Below are positions 62,611 to 64,000 of a stretch of DNA of 64,000 nucleotides, in pieces (within the stretch, counting starts at the first letter, position 1; every line of letters starts with the position of its first letter). This DNA is from Poriferisodalis sp026713105 (GTDB taxonomy: Bacteria; Actinomycetota; Acidimicrobiia; Acidimicrobiales; Poriferisodalaceae): contig OZ220472.1 of the NCBI GenBank assembly GCA_965115995.1, forward strand, positions 992,001 to 1,056,000, read 5' to 3'. The notes beneath the pieces were generated by a model, which was not told where the DNA came from, made no database searches, and saw only the letters and a program-made list of their open reading frames with translations. The position numbers were made by a program, and so were the translations under genes.

Positions 62611-62623
62611 TATGCATAATGCG
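62606..62623. promoter_or_regulatory. 18-bp perfect palindrome, probable operator
   Basis: CGCATTATGCATAATGCG is a perfect palindrome ~125 bp before the VOC gene. Its core TATGCATAAT recurs exactly at 57726-57735, in front of the MhpA-like gene. CATAAT can also serve as a -10 on either strand. Confidence 0.65.
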
Positions 62624-62653
62624 TTCTCTGCTCAGGTTGTGTCAAGGCGGGCG

Positions 62654-64000
62654 TCAGCTCACGTCGAACGCATCGAGGTGAAGGTCGCGCATCTCGCGAC
62701 GGAAGCGGGCCCAGCTGCCGGGGTAGAACGGCAGGATGCGACCGTTGCGGTCGCGGTACCAGCCGGGGCAGTCGCCCGCCCAACTCATCTCCTGCAGCTC
62801 CGCTTGGGTGGCTTCGGCCCATTCGTGGGTGGCGTCTCGGCGAGCCTCGATGGCGCTCGCGCCGCGGGCGAGCAGGTGTTGGATCCAGCGGCCGATGTAG
62901 TTGGTGGCGACCTCGGCCGTCATGAACACCGGAGCATGGCCTGGGGATCCGTTGACACCAGCGACCGTGAACCAATTCGGGAAGCCCGGGATGGCGACGC
63001 CCCGGAATGCCTCGGGCGCCCGAGCGAACGCTGTCCGCAGGTCGAGGCCCTCGCGCCCGTAGATCTCCAGCGCAGGCCCGCCATCGGCGCGGCCACCCAG
63101 CTTGTACCCGGTGCAGAAGATGATGACGTCGACATCGACCTCGGTGCCGTCGGCGCTGACCACGCCGCTCGGGGTCAGCGCGGTCACGCCGTGCGGAACG
63201 AGCGTCACGTGGTCCAGCGCCAGGGCGGGGTAGTAGTCGTCGGAGACGAGGATGCGTTTGCACCCCGGCTCGAAGGTGGGTGTCAGTGCGGCGATCATGT
63301 CCGGATCGGAGATCGCAGCGCGCATCTGGTCCATGACCTCAGCGCGCAGCTCCTCGATGGCGTCGGTCTTCTTTTCGAACGCCTGTTGCCACAGCATGCT
63401 GTCGCGGTACTGCTGGCGACGAGCGCGGTGCCAACCCTCCTCGGTGGCGAGCTCTGCCTTCTCCTCATCGGTGTAGTAGCGGTTGCGGCGAGGGCGAACC
63501 CAGTTGGGCGTGCGCGAATACACGAAGACCTCGGTCGCGTCCTTCGCCACCTCGGGAACGACCTGAACCGCGGCCGCCGCGCTGCCCACCACCGCGACCC
63601 GACGCCCGGCGAGATCGACGTCGTGGCGCCACGACCCGGCGTGCCACACCAGGCCTTCGAAGGAGTCGAAGCCGTCAAGGGTGGGGTAGTGGGGTTCGGT
63701 GAGGCCACCAGTGGCTGAGACGACGAAGCGGTGGCGGAGTCGTTCGCCATCTGCCAACTGGAGTTCCCAGCAGGCGTCGTCAGGCTGCCACGATGCCCGG
63801 TCCACGGTGGTGTTGAGCCGGATGTGGTCGGCGATGCCGTACTTGTCGGCGCACGACCGGATGTAGGCCTGGATCTCGGGTTGGCCCGAGAACACCATCG
63901 AGAAGTCGGGGTTGGGCTCAAAGGTGTAGCAGTAGATGTGCGACGGGATGTCGCAGTGCAGTCCGGGGTAGGTGTTGCGCAGCCACGTCCCGCCGACATC
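62654..64000 (-). CDS. Baeyer-Villiger-type flavin monooxygenase, 5' part outside window
   Basis: 449 residues are visible, and the frame is open to the window end. The first visible residues GGTWLRNTYPGLHCDIPSH carry the typical class B flavoprotein signature after the FAD motif. Then come the fingerprint-like FEGLVWHAGSWRHD and NADPH site VVGSAAAAVQV (Ala replaces Gly in the usual GxGxSG), ending DVIIFCTGYKLG. It oxidises ketones to esters or heteroatoms; the substrate is unknown. It is 172 bp upstream of the VOC gene on the same strand. Confidence 0.88.
   Translation of the reverse strand, partial: DVGGTWLRNTYPGLHCDIPSHIYCYTFEPNPDFSMVFSGQPEIQAYIRSCADKYGIADHIRLNTTVDRASWQPDDACWELQLADGERLRHRFVVSATGGLTEPHYPTLDGFDSFEGLVWHAGSWRHDVDLAGRRVAVVGSAAAAVQVVPEVAKDATEVFVYSRTPNWVRPRRNRYYTDEEKAELATEEGWHRARRQQYRDSMLWQQAFEKKTDAIEELRAEVMDQMRAAISDPDMIAALTPTFEPGCKRILVSDDYYPALALDHVTLVPHGVTALTPSGVVSADGTEVDVDVIIFCTGYKLGGRADGGPALEIYGREGLDLRTAFARAPEAFRGVAIPGFPNWFTVAGVNGSPGHAPVFMTAEVATNYIGRWIQHLLARGASAIEARRDATHEWAEATQAELQEMSWAGDCPGWYRDRNGRILPFYPGSWARFRREMRDLHLDAFDVS

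Overview
The window looks like the chromosome of a high-GC actinobacterium, most likely a member of the Acidimicrobiia or a close relative. This is an inference from gene content and order, not a database result. The core block runs ANTAR response regulator - polA - rpsA - coaE - uvrB - uvrA, then uvrC - rapZ and gap - pgk - tpiA. I recall mycobacteria keeping the same neighbours in the same order. Further actinobacterial signs are a mycothiol-type formaldehyde dehydrogenase, two F420-type luciferase-like oxidoreductases, an Arg-bearing Walker A in RapZ and a Tyr-bearing motif B in PolA.

Layout. 1-4.2 kb: end of a family III CoA-transferase, a CapA-like lipoprotein, an esterase and a class C beta-lactamase-like hydrolase. 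4.3-8.8 kb: a type II fatty acid synthesis operon on the minus strand (fabD-fabH-fabG-acpP-fabF), in which FabD carries an extra C-terminal biotinyl/lipoyl-like domain. 8.9-22.5 kb: tRNA-Leu(CAA), then the pdtaR-polA-rpsA-coaE-uvrB-uvrA block with a mycothiol-dependent dehydrogenase between uvrB and uvrA. 22.6-28.3 kb: a compact minus-strand signalling operon encoding a STAS protein, a receiver-PP2C phosphatase, an anti-sigma-type ATPase, a solute-binding lipoprotein and a transmembrane histidine kinase. 28.4-34.3 kb: uvrC, rapZ (followed directly by gap, with no yvcK or whiA) and the glycolytic trio. 34.3-43.3 kb: a polyhydroxyalkanoate (PHA) block (phasin-like protein, XRE regulator, acyl-CoA synthetase, MarR regulator, PhaE-like protein, PhaC, patatin) lying between tpiA and secG, genes that are closer together in mycobacteria.

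43.8-64 kb is accessory and catabolic. It holds a D-aminoacylase-type amidohydrolase, two LLM oxidoreductases, tRNA-Leu with an AAG anticodon, an HTH-nucleotidyltransferase pair resembling a toxin-antitoxin module, and a Baeyer-Villiger monooxygenase fused to an esterase. It continues with two acyl-CoA-dehydrogenase-fold monooxygenases, a fumarylacetoacetate hydrolase family protein, an AhpD-like protein, a Rieske oxygenase of clearly lower GC, an MhpA-like flavoprotein, an SDR, an epoxide-hydrolase-like enzyme, a two-domain VOC (extradiol dioxygenase-like) protein and a second Baeyer-Villiger-type flavoprotein cut by the window end. Together they suggest oxidation of a cyclic or aromatic substrate (hydroxylation, ring cleavage, hydrolysis); the substrate cannot be read from sequence. 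Gene fragments and several near-perfect palindromes in this part suggest recent assembly and local transcriptional control.

A 65-80 bp intergenic element occurs three times (about 5.8, 35.1 and 43.4 kb). I saw no CRISPR array, insertion sequence, prophage or replication origin.
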